A DNA stretch of 64,000 nt from Albugo candida (Eukaryota; Oomycota; Peronosporomycetes; Albuginales; Albuginaceae). Positions 34,201 to 47,375 of the stretch are shown here, one piece after another. Every line of letters starts with the position of its first letter. Position 1 is the stretch's first letter. The translations under genes and the position numbers were made by a program. The stretch lies in NCBI GenBank assembly GCA_905220665.1, contig CAJNAR010000042.1:1-64000 (forward strand), written 5' to 3'. The notes under the pieces are model-generated. The model was not told where the DNA came from. It did no database searches and was given only the letters and a program-made list of their open reading frames with translations.

Positions 34201-34499
34201 GCGGGCGCAGCACGAAGAAGATATTGAAGGTGTTCGAGAAGATTTAGCTCCACAAGAGACGACACAAGCGACAGTTCAGTCCAGAGAGCGCAAATATCGC
34301 ACAAGAACGAGTGGATGGGCGCGAGAGGCATATGGAACCAGATCGACAACCAAAAAGATTCGAGATGGAAGTCGGAGGAGCACACCATTGTGGTGATTAA
34401 CATTCGCGAGAGTGACCCAAAAAACTACAGTCAGGCCAAAACCGGCCAAAAGGATAAGCGGGGTCGGATGAAGAACTGAACACTTTGCAAGAAAATGAT

Positions 34500-35450
34500 G
34501 TGTGGAAGCTGCAACTACCGCCACGAGGAAGTCACATTTTGTATACTACATGGGTGTTCTAAACTAAGTTGGATGCAGATGGTGAGATCGAGAGATTCAA
34601 GGCGATGCTGGTTGCCTGCGGGAGCGAACGAGTTTTTGCCGTAGACTATGGTGTGATTACTTGCCCTGCGTGGGGGGGGGGTACGACTGGACATGGAGAT
34701 ATCACTAACGCGTACGTGAAGGCGAACAAAGAAGAAGATTTGGAGCTTTTTCTCGCTGTACCTCACGGGATGGCTGCTTGAGATGTGATGTTCAAGAAAA
34801 CTTGGTGTTGGTGTTCAAGGCAGCGACAAACCGGCATTACGGCTGAAGAATTCCTTTTACGGGCTTTAACAGGCGGGTCTCCTTTGAAGCAACCTATTAA
34901 ACACAAAACCGGAAGAAAACAAAATGGGTTCATTTGCTTTTTGTCGGACTCGTCCCTGTATTTTAACTTGCGACGAGGGAGAGCTAACCACTGTCGGGGT
35001 GTTGTGGACGATTTTTTGGTCACGGCGTCTAGCCAAACCAAAGTGGGATAGTTCTTTGTATATATGAGCCTACTGTAGATCAAGGACTTGGGTGGAGTTA
35101 ATAAGTTCTTGGGCATGCGTGTGGCCTTGAAGGATAACGATACGTACAATATTGACCAAACCGCGGCTATCGAGGAGATGCTGGCTCAAAATGAGCTAAT
35201 GAAAGCAAATGGCGTGAAGGTGGCTACCGGTTAAGATGGTAATGACCATGGAACAAAGACGATGTATTTGTTAGTAAAACGGGGTAAATAGGGCGAGACA
35301 ACTATACGAGATTTTCAGTCGCTAGTCGGTAGTCTTCGGTGGATTGCTCGATGCTCAACACCTGACATCAGCTTCGCGGTTCACAAAACAACGAGAGGTA
35401 CTCACCAACCTAGGGTCATCGATTGGAAGTTGGCTAAGGTCATTGCTCGA
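34500..35450 (+). pseudogene. Copia reverse transcriptase, element A
   Basis: Motifs include TKLDADGEIERFKAMLVACG near 34565-34620, AYVKANKEEDLELFLAVPHG near 34710-34770, and GVVDDFLVTAS near 35000-35030 in place of YVDDLLV, then KFLGMRVAL near 35105. Stops and a run of nine G residues near 34672 break the frame. Confidence 0.83.
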
Positions 35451-35890
35451 TATTGACAAGCTGGAGCGAGTCAGACTTCGAAGCAGAAAAAACGATCGCA
35501 AGTAAAAACTGGTGGGGTACTTACGATAAATGGAGTGATCTTGCAGTGACTATGCAAAAAACAGACTGGAGTGTCCCTGTACACCATGGGGGCAAAATTT
35601 ACCTTGGCTATCGCACGTCAGAAGGGAGCTGCTGGGATTGCGAGAGATGCTAAAAGAGATTGGTCTTTCTATGACGGAACCAATAAGCATGTTGTGTGAT
35701 AATCAAGCAGCAATCAAGCAGTTCTAGTGGGAAGGAATCATGTCAAATACGAAACACGTGGATTTGCGCATGAAGTTCATCGTCCATGATGCCAAAAGAG
35801 GTATAGTGAAACCTGAATTCATGGAGTCGAAGCTCATGGAGGCGGACCTATTGACGGAAAACTGCCGGCAACCCCAAAATGGTGGAGTTG
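35440..35890 (+). pseudogene. Copia RNase H, element A
   Basis: Read across frames: WSESDFEAEKT, ELLGLREMLKEIGLSM, DNQAAIKQF, SNTKHVDLRMKFIVHDAKRG and SKLMEADLLTE. This is the usual copia RNase H order. It ends just before the polypurine tract and 3' LTR. Confidence 0.85.
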
Positions 35891-35958
35891 CGAGGGTCTT
35901 CTAATCTTTAGTGATTGTGTGCAGGTGGGCCGGACAAAGCGCGTCGTCCGAGGAGGAG

Positions 35959-36150
35959 TATTGGAAGAGCAACAGTCGCTGTGAAAGCGTTGCTATCGAC
36001 CGACCACTTCGGAGTAAAACGGCAGTTTCTATCCTTGGATGGTGTAGAAAACCAGGCGAAGATAATTTGTTTCAAAGAGACAAAATCTACGTAGGGGTAG
36101 ATAAGGACAAACACACTTTTACTTTACCACTGGCATCATTCCTTTGAACA
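35959..36150 (+). repeat. 3' LTR of copia element A
   Basis: Partner of 31484-31677. It shares TATTGGAAGAG, TCGCTGTGAAAGC, TTGGATGGTGTAGAAAA and the terminal CATCATTCCTTTGAACA, and is followed by the TTCTA target duplication. Confidence 0.92.
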
Positions 36151-36155
36151 TTCTA

Positions 36156-39100
36156 GACATAGGTAAACAGTATGTACATATGTAGCTCTGATACCTGAGT
36201 TACGTCTTGTGCACATCGTACAAGCAATTGATCAAGTGATGAAACGTTAGTATCTCAACCTAACAACACAAATACACGGCTAACGCCTTGCATATGTATC
36301 TCTCTAGATTCCTGTCCTTAGAAGCATGCTATTTGTTAAACATAATGGCCACTCACGCACTCGCAAACCGACTGATTAAAATAGATGATCTGACAGAACG
36401 CTTCTATAAGTAATGTAAGGCATTCTGCAAGCATCTCTTGGCAAGCAAAGTTTTTGCATAATGTTGGAATCAAGATTGATAACAAACCCTCTTTACTTTT
36501 CTCCTGCACTATCACTGTTATCCATCCTGTTCAACACTCATTGACAATGTAAGTATCCAAAGATCAAGCTGGGAAGTTCAGAGACCGAAGGTCAGGGTAC
36601 ATGAAAGCAAGTTTTCAAGAGATAATTGCAACGATTTGGATTACTAAGAATTATACTTTAAAGGATATGAAAGAGGAAATTAGTAAGAATGGATTTCGAT
36701 TTTATGGCCAGGCTTCCCCGAGTATGCCAACGCACAACACATGAGAACGAATTATTACGAAATTATCACAACAAACACAGATAATTTAATCTTATACAGA
36801 TGTGAAAATCTGTTCAGGAGAACGGGCATTCTCTTAGAAAGCCAACAGCGCATAGTTATATTCCCCCTCACATTATACGTATGATGAAAAGTGTTATGAA
36901 CAGTACGCATATGTCTATCTGGTACCTCCGTATACAACGATTGATCGTGGAGACCTTTAATGAGCTAATTTTTGCTCCCGTCAAACGTATGCGGCGCGTG
37001 GAATCCCAATCCTGAATACGTTGTTTTTTGCTCATACGCTTTCAGAAGTGAAGTATGGATTGAATTGCTTCCTTCTACCAACGTTTGCGCAGTTTTCAGC
37101 GAAGTAATTCCTAGCCGCTTATTTTATTGAAAGAAGCCAATATTTTTTGAAGTCGTTGCATCGCTGCATTGTACGTCCTTGGTCTCTTGAGACCCCTCGA
37201 ACACTTATGGAGCCATCAAAGAAGACCAAAAGTTATGGACGCTGTCTCGGATAGAATTGACAACCTCCGTAAGCTCTTTCGATGCGACTCAAAGCATCCT
37301 TTGTATTCGATTAAGTCATTATTCCTTCACGACTTCTGTTTACGAGGGATAGTATAACATATCCGCACAAAGCTTGAATCACTGGGTGTACTTCACGTAG
37401 AGTATCCCCCGTATTTTCCTTAACATACGTACAAAGCACCCAGGATCCAAGTGTTCTGCTTCCTCTCTGATGCTATCCATTTCATTTGCTTTCTTCGGCA
37501 AAGAATCTAAATCGACATTTGTATTACAAAACCGAGATAAGGCGACGTCCACATTCCACTTTGTTCTATTGGGGAAGTATTATTACTCCTTATGCTCGGG
37601 AAACCTATGTGCTGTGGTGAGTACAAGCATACATTTCCACTTGTCTGTGAACTCGAAAAATTGTCGATTCAAGCGTATGGCAATGAATCTTGCTTATGAG
37701 ACAGCTGCGCAACGTAGAGTTTTGACTGCTTGCAAAGGTTGCAGTTGCAGACCTCCCGGCCATTTTTTCATGTTATTGTCAGCTTGTTGAATTGTTCTGG
37801 TGTAGGGTAAGTACCATGGGCACGAACAAAGTGGACTATCGGTGCTTAGAGCTTGTGGACCCAAAACCTCTCGATTCTCCAATTGCTCATCAGACACTAA
37901 GACGAAATCTTTGGAGGTCGTCCTGTGCCTCTGTTAGTTAAATTAAAGCCTGCGTTTGATACATGGAGTCCAGGAATGTCCAAATCTAGTTGTTGCGTCT
38001 ATTTTACGCATTCATAAGCGCAAACCGTGCTCAGATTCAAGAGAAGTCTTTTAAAATTCGCACATCCTGGAACTGCATCAATGGTTTAGTTCCGTGTGTA
38101 TTTTGATGAAGAAACCATACAAGCGCTCAAACTCATCCAGTCGACGCAACTACGCAACTACCTTGTTACAGGCTCGGTAGCTTGATCGTAGGTCCAATCA
38201 AGCATTTTAGGCTATGCACTATCAGCTGTTTAATCTTCTTACAACGTACATAACGAAGCCTTTGTATGAATCCCGACCAACCAGCATCCAACTCGCATAC
38301 AAATCCATCGCGTACTAGCAGAAAATTCCTAATGAGTTCGAGACTTTTGCTGCATCGAAAATATAATGACTCTATCTCATGAAACTGCGTAGATACAATA
38401 GCTTCATTGATCGTTCGTATTTATGTAAAAGTAAGCGTCATCGCTACCACCATTTGTAGCTTGATGGAACTGTGCATAGTATGCAGCACAGCTTTCAATG
38501 GACAACAAAGTATCGTGGAATCAATAACTTTATGGCCAAATAATTGGTCGAGTGAGAAAATTTAGAAGTTTAGACACTTTAATATTCTCGTTAATATCGG
38601 GTACGGGATGATCGTCCTATTTGGTCGTCGGTCACCTAGAAATTTGATCCAACTCAGATCATGGATGGGATGTCTATGTAAAAAGTCGAAATGTAGACTT
38701 TGTTGCCTGTTGCAGCGTGATGGAAAAGAATCCAAGGTACCCTACCAGGCGCTTCTAGATGTATTCTTGTGCTTACTTCAATCTCTTCTAGAAATTCTTC
38801 TTCATCTTGTGATTATGGCACTTCATGCCGAAGTTACGATATTCAGAAAATGCGTCTTTACGCTCACCCAAGCTCTAACCTATAGAGGTGACGCACATGG
38901 GTAATCTTTATGACCTTACAGGTTCTCAGGAGCACTATCAAGCGTCAAATATCCGACTGGACATTGGTAAATAGCGATGTGTGTGGTCAAAGTCACTGAT
39001 ACGCCATGTGGAAGAGTACTCCAGGTTTCACAATGATGTGAGAAATGAGGGCAAGTGCTCGATTGTAAACCTTCTCATTCAGGCTTTCACTTGCGTATTG

Positions 39101-40133
39101 TGACTGGTTTTATGCAAACGGCAGCGTATAAAACCATTCAACACCTAAATCCCGTTCAACTCGTGATTTGGATTGCCACAATCTGTGACCTTAACGAACA
39201 CTATCGCAGTTCTTGTATTTGCGACCAGTGTAGACGAGCTCATTTTAGAAATTTTCTGTGGCGACGCGTCCATCAAAATGAAGTATCCGTTTTCACTGGT
39301 TGCTAATGCAATGTTGAGAAAAATTGAGCGTTCTGCCGAAACTGTCAACACATTTTCGAATACTGGGCTATCATCCTCTTCGAGAAGGGCCTCTCGAACT
39401 CACCCATTGGCGTAATGGTTTTGGAATTCAAGCAACAAGTCAAATATGTCCTCTTGCGTCTCATTTCAGCAAAATGTAAGCTATGTTGTTGTCGTTGAAT
39501 TGCGAAAGCCAAATCATATCATGACAATTCTTTACTGTCAGTCTCTTGAATACGTGTTTCAGTTCTCTTTTGCTGGGAACTAGCTCCAGCATCAATTTAT
39601 TAATATAGCCTGGACGACGACTCTATAAAGTGAAGCATACGTTTTCGGACGCACCGTCAAGAAATGACCCAAATGTTATCGGGTAAGCTGATAAAATAAT
39701 CGGGGGTGTCGCATGTAGAAATCTTTAATGCTTTCGAATTTAAAAACTCGATATAGTGCTCATAAGAAACTCAGCGAAAACTTACAAGCTCGAGCGCCTC
39801 ATTTCAATAGCCTTATCATATTGTATATACTACCTTTGTCATCAAAAATCAGACGAAACAATGTATTCCTTCGACACTGAGGTTGTTCTGGTTGAGGTAG
39901 AACCTCCGCAGCATTGTCTCGAAACCCTGGTATGACGATCCGAAACATTTTTACACTATTAGAATTTTTGCGTTTCACGCAATCAGTAGAAGCTTGGACC
40001 TCTGTTGAGAACATTCAGCAGTGAAACGATTTGGACCACACGAATGGATTCGAGCCAGAATTGCTGAACAAGAACATTTAACATCCAAGGCTCTCACGCC
40101 TTTTAAAGCCTCAAAAGAGGCTCCTCGCGGGGA
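36156..40133. other. 4 kb of unassigned sequence between retroelements
   Basis: Apart from the dispersed repeat at about 37080-37625, I recognise no gene here. Open frames at 38608-38904 (+), 39055-39306 (+) and 39351-39145 (-) have no motif I can name. Bases 40134-40138 (TCACG) are the left target duplication of the gypsy element. Confidence 0.45.
37080..37625 (+). repeat. Dispersed repeat, copy 1, with coding-like remnant
   Basis: About 540 bp match the reverse complement of 56935-57500 at roughly 70%. Shared pieces include TGGTCTCTTGAGACCCCTCG, GAGCCATCAAAGAAGACC and TTGTTCTATTGGGGA. In both copies the translation can be followed (MDAVSDRIDNL here, MDAVPDKIDNL in the other), so the ancestor was probably coding. 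I do not recognise the family. Confidence 0.7.
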
Positions 40134-40138
40134 TCACG

Positions 40139-40342
40139 TGTAGCGGAGCTACTATAGCTCTTTTCCAGAGGAAAGATATCTGCTCGACGAGCAATTTAGT
40201 TCTTTAGCGAACTCGACCCAACGAGTAACAAGCTTAAGAGCTTCTGGTCCTTGTTTAAGGGACCAAACGATTCAGGGAAGCGACAACACAAAGTGCACAA
40301 GATCTGAGACGCCTTAACAAGGCACGTGTCTCTAATCGATCA
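40139..40342 (-). repeat. Gypsy 3' LTR, outer part
   Basis: On the minus strand this is the end of the 3' LTR, finishing ...CCGCTACA. Its inner 14 bases (40329-40342, TCTCTAATCGATCA on the plus strand) are one copy of the LINE target duplication; the other copy is 47468-47481. Confidence 0.95.
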
Positions 40343-40571
40343 GTTGAAGGTGTCTATATTACTAGAATTAGACTAACTGACTTCTCTAGTTGCCTAGGCT
40401 ATCTTAAATAACATATATACATATAAAAACTTTTCGCGAAATACCTGTGAGAGATCATAATATGTCCCTCGTTGCTAGTACTGCAGTGCGATAGCGTCCA
40501 CCGCTACAGTACGAGAGTGTATCTATCGTGTAACGGATAAATGTTGAAAGTTGTAGAAAGTTGAGAAAAAT

Positions 40572-40672
40572 ATGGTCCAATACTACCGTGTGCTGTAAAA
40601 GGGTCCAAAAGTACCGTGAGTTGTAAAACGGTCCAACGTACCATGAGTTGTAAAATGATCCAAAGTACCGTG
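40572..40672 (-). repeat. Tandem repeats in LINE 3' UTR, copy 2
   Basis: The same four imperfect 27-30-bp units as at 3105-3215, read on the minus strand; GGTAC.TTGG-like starts recur. Confidence 0.75.
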
Positions 40673-40725
40673 TTGTGCGCAATGATGTGCGCCACACTAC
40701 GGTGAGAATAGCCAGCCAACTAGGA

Positions 40726-43700
40726 CTAGGATCCGAGTTGCACTTGCCGTTCCACTCGCCTGTACCGGACCCGCAGCAATGATCTTCGACTGTTGAAAAA
40801 TCCACCAAATGATCCTTGCGTTGCGAGTTGATCCAGAACCTTTGCAAGCCAGATGCGTTCCTCTTGGTCGTAACACTGTCTTCGAAAGTACCGAACGTGT
40901 GCACTAAACGTGGTGTAAGTGACGGAAAGTGCTGGAACTGTCGGAGTTGCTGATCGATGATCGAACAAACGACGATTCCGATCTGTCCAGACGAAGTGCA
41001 GTGTCACCGCTTGCAATGAAAGCCATAAATCTGATATAATTGCTAAATATTCTTTCCACTCCGACCGTAGTGCTGGTACGATTGCACATGCAATATGCGT
41101 CCAACGTAGTCGAGAGGAGAAAAACTGATCCCAACTAGGGAGTAACTCCCTCCATAACTGTGCCGTGTGATCGCACTCTAAATAGAGATGTTGATCGGAT
41201 TCCACTGCCCCACACGAAGGCTGCGTGCACAATATAATGTCGGGCTGAACATCCTTTAAGAACCAGAAACGAGATCGAACTGGCAACATTCGAAAGGCTA
41301 GACGAAACTGTAAATCTTCGAAAATTGGTAACACACGTTTTCGAAGATGCCGTGATGTAGCCATAAAAGTTCGAACTCGTTCGGAATCCAGTGCGTCCGA
41401 TCTCTCCCGTGATGACCAATGTGTCGACATCGGATGACTCTTGGTTGGTTCGGGAGGTTTCCAGACGATTCGTGAGAGTTGTGATCGTGGAATAGATGGA
41501 AAATAATGTTTCCGTTCCTTGCTTCTTACTCCCACATAAAATGATCTGCCACTTGTGGTTGGTATAATCCAAGTGATGAGACCAAATCGTCGAGTGGATA
41601 CGCTGGAGAATCTGAGTGACTTCATTGTAAAGTCGACTCAGCAACTTTTCTTCAGCCATATCCGATGTGTTTAGCTCTTCGTCGTTGTAATAGTTGGCGA
41701 CGAAATCTTCCTTCGTTGGCCATGTGTCGTTTCCTCGAAAAAAGTCTTGAAGACTGCGAATCTCGAAAAGCATAGCAAACGTTTTTCGAAATGTGCGATG
41801 TGGTTCGTCCGCCATACCAAGATTGTACCAAACGTTCTGCGTATTCGGGTTACGAGTAGCAGCTTCGTAATGTAATTTTTGGTCGCAGTGAAACCACATC
41901 GGTTGTTCCATGTAGTACTGACGGCGTTGTGAAACATTTAAATCTGATATTGAAATGCTCCAATTCATCTGATGCCACATTTCAAATGCGTGTTTCCACC
42001 ATGACGATGTGCTGTCCCAGTGAACCATTTTCCCATGTCGATTTGGTGCGATGGTGAATATATCCATCGGCTTGTGTGGTCCAAAGGAAGGTTGGATAAG
42101 TTGTAAGAATTCCGTCGAAGCAGTTGTCAATTCGCAGGAATAATTGTTGACGCATCGGATGCGAACTGCTGAAGGAATTGAATACGTTGTAGCTTTAGTC
42201 GTCCCAACAAAAAAGGAACTTGTAGTCCACCTTCTTGTCGACCAAGATATAAAAAGTCTTTGCTGAGTAGGTGAACATGTTTTGAATCATTTTTGTGTTT
42301 CCGACCAAGCACAAATCGATTTAACATCGATTGCCACTGTCGAATAGTCACTGCTGGTATGTCCACGTGCATCGTGTAATGCCACAAACGGGATAAAATC
42401 ATCGTCTGCGCAACCAGTAGTCGACCTCGAACAGTTCGTGCTCTTCGAAACCATACACCAAACCCATCGTAAAAACGCTTGTCGAGAGTTGAAATAACCA
42501 TCGAGGGAGTTGGTTTCTGGCCGAGCGGAATACCCAAATACTTGACCGAATCCTCCGGACCCATTATGGTCAAATTGGAATACGCGGACATGACTTGGTC
42601 CGATTCAACGAGAGCGAGGATGATTTACTCAAGTTGACTTTCGCACCCGATCCATCGCAATAGACTTGGACGAGTTCGAGTTGCGTCAAAACACCATTTG
42701 GTGTCTCTGAAAGCAATGTCGAATCGTCCGCAAAAAATAATCCAGTTGCGACAGTCGTGCCATTAATCCAAATGCCATGTTCTTCATGTTGTCGAAGTAA
42801 ATTTCCCAAAGGTTCGATCGTTATCAGAAAAAGTAATGCTGAGAGAGGATCACCTTGTTTCACTCCACGTTGTGGTGTAATAGATGGTGTGATATTTCCA
42901 TTAATCATCAACTGCGCCTTTGTGTTATTGTACAAAAGACGAACCCAGTCGATGAAACTTTTTCCAACACCCATTTTTTCCAAAACGCGAAACATGTACG
43001 TCCAATTGACTCGATCATAAGCTTTCTCAAAGTCGAGAAAAGTCGCATAAGCTTCCTCCCCACGATGAGTGACCAAGTCTTGGATGTCGGTCAGATGTCG
43101 AATATGGTGATGCATTGACCTTCCTCGCACGAATGCTTTTTGATCTTGATGGATCAATTTTGGCAAAAAACGTTGCAATCGATACGCCAACACTTTTGAA
43201 AGTACTTTCACATCAACGCAAAGCAGTGCGATCGGTCGATAGTTGCCAGGATCACCTCGTGATCCTTTTTTGTATAAAAGTGTTATTGCTGAGTGACGTT
43301 GTGATCGAAGTAAAATTCCTCTCTCCAGCTGATATTCGAACACGATCTTCAGACACTCGCCAAACGTTTCCGGATCAAGCTGATAAAATGCAGCTGGTAG
43401 TCCATCCATACCTGGAGATGAACTACTCCGCATGTGCTTGATTGCTTCCGCCATCTCGGTCGTACTTAACCGAGTGGAGAGACGGTCTTGCTCTGCTGAG
43501 GCAAGTGAAACTTGAATCGAATCGAGCAACTTTTTTTGCTTTCTGTCACATGGAACATTTGAGTCGGTCTCTGAGCTATAAAGAGAGCCCATGAAACCAC
43601 CCCAATGATCTCTGAATTCGTCAATAATCTCCCTCGGGTTCGATGTCACGGTACCACATTTTTTGGTAACATTTTCGATCGGCACCCGACGACAAGAACT

Positions 43701-44907
43701 ATCCGGAGGGTGAAAAAAATGCTTTGAAGAGTTCTCCATATGCTTCACGTGATGGTCGAAACTTTCATCTTGGTTGTATTTCGCCATTGTTTTCGACTGA
43801 AATTCTAAATTGTTGGAGACTCGATTCGTAAAAATACCGTGACTCATTGGTGTCTTGGATGCGATATCGAGCTACTGCGACTTCCAAAACACGCTGGCTA
43901 GACTCAACATCACGTCGGCTATCTTTTGCAGCCTTTTTTTCAATGCTTTGAAGCTGTTTCTTGATTTTCGTCTTCCATCTTTCCCACATTTTACCGGGAT
44001 TCGAAGTTGTCCGTAAGTGTTCGAGCACCAAAATCGCTTCCAATTTGATTGCTTCGACAACTTTAGGATATTCAAATAGTCGTAATGAACATTTCCAATA
44101 TCCTCGACCCGGAGATTGAGTTGGATTTGCAAAAGTTACTTTTTGTACCAGATGATCTCCCGCTTGTCGTGGACGAAAATACTCAGAGGTTTTGTATACC
44201 ATATTGAATAGCTCTTCCGACATGCAGATGTAATCAAGTCGATTCTTGCGCGGTAATCGCCCTGTAAATACTTTTTCAGTCGGATGTTGGATTCGCCAAG
44301 CGTCTACCACACCCAACTGTGAAAGCCATTCCAAACACGCTAATCGACTTGGTTCGTGTCGAATTGTTCCACTCGAAGCATCGATAGCTGGATCGAGTGG
44401 CGTGTTGAAATCACCAAATACGATATGTGTTGCGGTCGATTCGAAAGTGTTGGAAAGCAATAACTCATAAAAACCCACTCGTTCCTCGGCCTTGACCGGT
44501 GCATATACATTGTGAATATACACCGGTGCATCGTGAATGAGAAGACGCAGAACCAAATAGCGATTTCGAATGCTTCGATCGGTGAGTTCTTCAGCTGTTG
44601 TATAACCGGGAAAGTCCGAACGAAGGATTGTCATGACGCCGCCACTGCGGTTTTGAGTCGGATGGAGAAAAGCACTGTTGTGACCATTGACAAACATTTT
44701 GTGCTGCATTTTTGAGGATAATAAAAATTGAAATGATTCCAGTTGGTTGTGATCGTGAAACTTGGTTTCTTGAACACAACAAATGGAGTGTTGTGATAGG
44801 ATGTGGTCGATAAAAAGATGACCATTTTTATGAATTCCATTAACATTCACCGTGAGTGCTGAGACATTGTTCCACGTTGAAATAATCGAGGAGCCCTTAG
44901 CATTCAC
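40726..44907 (-). pseudogene. LINE ORF2: endonuclease, reverse transcriptase, zf-RVT
   Basis: The frame starts in the overlap with ORF1 and spans about 1390 codons. Endonuclease motifs: SALTVNVNGIHKNGH, CCVQETKF (Glu), YIHNVYAPVKAEERVGFYEL, HIVFGDFNTPLD, RLDYICMSEEL and a DH near 44150 (44907-43765). Reverse transcriptase, 43847-42570: GDPGNYRPIALL, FLDFEKAYDRVNW, GVKQGDPLSALLF and the catalytic GLFFADDSTLL. The C-terminal zinc domain (LCTQPSCGAVESDQHLYLEC) lies at about 41250-41150. One-base indels shift the frame near 43800, 42590, 42130 (a G lost relative to copy 1) and 41600. The protein would nick the target and copy element RNA; this copy cannot. Confidence 0.93.
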
Positions 44908-47375
44908 GCTGAAGTGGACCAGTAATCAACCTCATTTCACCATCTTGTTGTGAGAGGTGAAGTGTTGTGTGCTCCTCTGGAAAAAAGCTGAGATTGACGG
45001 AAAGCTCAGCGATGTCACCATGAAGAAGTCCACGCCATCTACCTCCAAACCATTGAGACCAACACTTTATCCCAACGTCGGAGCGGAAGAAGGATATGAT
45101 CACATTGGTTGGAAGTAAACGACAATGATGACCCGGAATCCAGATCACTGGTCCATCGGTGAGATATTGGATCCAGTGGTCGTTGGTGTAGAATGTCGGA
45201 GCAGTACACATGAATAAAAGTTCCAACAACGCGAGAGCTTTCGTTGCTCGAGTCAAACCGATAACGATGTCCGGCACTGACGTCCACCACGACATTACTT
45301 TCTCGAACAGGACAGATCGCTTGGAGGGAACTTTTCCACCAACGTGGCGACTCCATCGTGTCGCAAACGTAACATCTTCGCCGAGATTGTGAGTTGCAAA
45401 AACGCGATTTATCATAAGTAGATGAGCCACTTCATCCAAAGCTTTATCATTCGACTCCATACACGAAAGTAGCACACCATTCATCGTGATCGGATGATCA
45501 AGTGCCGCTCGGATGATTTTGTCCGGATTTGTGCAGAACTGGATTAGCTTCCGCACATGAGGGATGCAAGAATCCGCTTGAAGCAGCTTGTCCGGTCGGA
45601 GTGAGTGAAGGGCATTTTTCGAATCGATTTCCATTAGCTCCCCTATTTCACCAACTCGGGTTGGTCGCTCCGATTTCTCGATCGTTGTATGCCGTTTCTG
45701 ATAAAAGTGTGCCGCCTCTTTCGAGGTGGCCACCTCTTGTGGCATCCGTGCTTTCACGGGGATGATTTGAACGCGATTTCCATTCTCCGGATTGGCAACC
45801 GCTTTTATTTTTTCGATCTCCACTTCCATAGTTGCGAGCACAGAAAAATAATTACTCGTCGCTAGTTTCGGAAGCGCACGAGGTGGTGCTTTGGAGACCA
45901 TTTGCTCGAACGGCTCCACCCGGTTACGTTTTCCACTCGTCCAAGCCAACTTCATGGATACATCCCCATCCCGCTATACCCGTGGTTGTGAGTATGACTG
46001 ACTGGTCAGTTGGAGGATGCGAGGAGACGGCTGGAATAAGGCTGATGCCCCTGGTGGTGTGATAGTTGGGGAAGTATTGAGCTCCAACGAGATTTGATCG
46101 GAGAGCTTCCGATCAGGTTTCCTCGCTTGCAATTCTTGACTGAGAACTGGCTTCACCACCTTTTGTGGTGCCACCACGAGCACCGTTGGCGCGTTTGTTT
46201 GTTTTGGTTGCTGTTTGGGTTTTTGTTGTGGTTGATTTTGATTGTGGTTTTGCTTTTTCTTTTGCTTGTTGGATTGTTGTTGCCGTGCTCCCGTGGTTGA
46301 TATAGCATACAAATCCAAGCAATAAGGACCACGTTGACCAAAACGTGGTCGTTCCGATGGGATAGGAGCGTTTTTCCCTCGCACAGGGTAAAGCAACTTT
46401 TCGTATGCAATTTGTTCGCATACTTTACCGATGCGGACCAGCTGTGGAGGGCACGTAGGAGTACTAAAGTACACTCTCCACGTCGACATCACGACACCCT
46501 TGCACGGAACAGTTTCGCGGAAAGTAGCAAAGACGACTGGACATCCTAGACTGTGAAGGGAAAGTAAAATCGGAATCCGTTCTTCCTCCACGCCCACTCC
46601 AAATATATCCAGGTAGTATTTGGATTCGAGAGAATCGTACTCCCGAAAAAAGTATTGAGACCCGAGGATGGTTATCGGCTGGCACTCCAGCTGTTGACAA
46701 GCATCCTCGGTGGGAACCATCACTCGAAGATTGCCACCAGGCATCTTTGATACTTGAGCAATGGCTCTGCTCTCCAATAGACTCTCGAATACTGGATTTG
46801 CCATGATCTTTCATAAGGGAAGACAGGATTTTCCCGTTTGGTGTACGCAGCAACGCTTGACCTGATTCCAGAATCATGGGAAAGGTGGCCTTGGAGACCT
46901 TAAAAGGCTTCGCTGCCTCCAATCTTTCAGCCAACACCGACCACGCGGGATGTTGTCCATCAGCATACAATCGCATGATAGACTCGATGTCCGAGGCTTT
47001 CGGCTTTGGGAGCTCCACGCGAAATTTTGCCCGAGCTCTAGCCTGGTCCTTACGTAAGGACTCCTGCGACTTGATTATTTCTGCCGAAGTGGGACCTTTG
47101 GTGTCGTCCACACTTGCAGTTGCCTTTGGGTCATCCTGTGACGAGGCAACGACAGTACCGCATGTACCACCTGAACCACATCCTACACCGGTAGTTCCGG
47201 TATTACCCTTTATCGTCACACTGGGGGTGGGGGTACTTTCCACGTCATCACATAGGGGTGATGACTCATCAACAAACATGCAATCACCCAAAACAGGGTG
47301 ACTCATGAGGGTTGCCACGTCACTACAAGTGGACGCTAGCACCCTTGGTTGTGTCGATATGTCGACTTGAACCAT
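44897..47375 (-). pseudogene. LINE ORF1
   Basis: About 826 codons, starting at an ATG at 47375. One frameshift near 46805 joins the first part (to ...RTPNGKILSSLMKD) to the second (MANPVFESLLESRAIAQVS). One in-frame TAG at 45974-45976 precedes the last part. The middle contains a Gln/Asn/Lys-rich stretch (about 46300-46200, QQQSNKQKKKQNHNQNQ), suitable for RNA binding. No CCHC knuckle was seen, unlike many plant and oomycete LINEs. ORF1 proteins bind the element RNA in the ribonucleoprotein. The end overlaps the ORF2 reading frame by 11 bp. Confidence 0.8.

Larger units (their letters stand above)
31484..36150 (+). mobile_element. Ty1/copia element A, complete but inactive
   Basis: Full-length 4667-bp element with a 194-bp 5' LTR (31484-31677) and a 192-bp 3' LTR (35959-36150), flanked on both sides by TTCTA (31479-31483, 36151-36155). 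Internal genes on the plus strand follow the copia order: gag, protease, integrase, RT, RNase H. GTTTGTGAGC just inside the 5' LTR is a degenerate counterpart of the primer-binding sequence in the related elements. GAGGAGGAG precedes the 3' LTR as a polypurine tract. The LTRs differ by about 20% and every gene is broken. Confidence 0.93.

Noticed and set aside
46094..46300. Plus-strand frame with a run of Leu/Val/Phe, looking like a membrane protein
   Set aside because: It is the opposite strand of the Gln/Asn/Lys-rich stretch of LINE ORF1; low-complexity CAA/AAC codons read backwards as Leu/Val/Phe.
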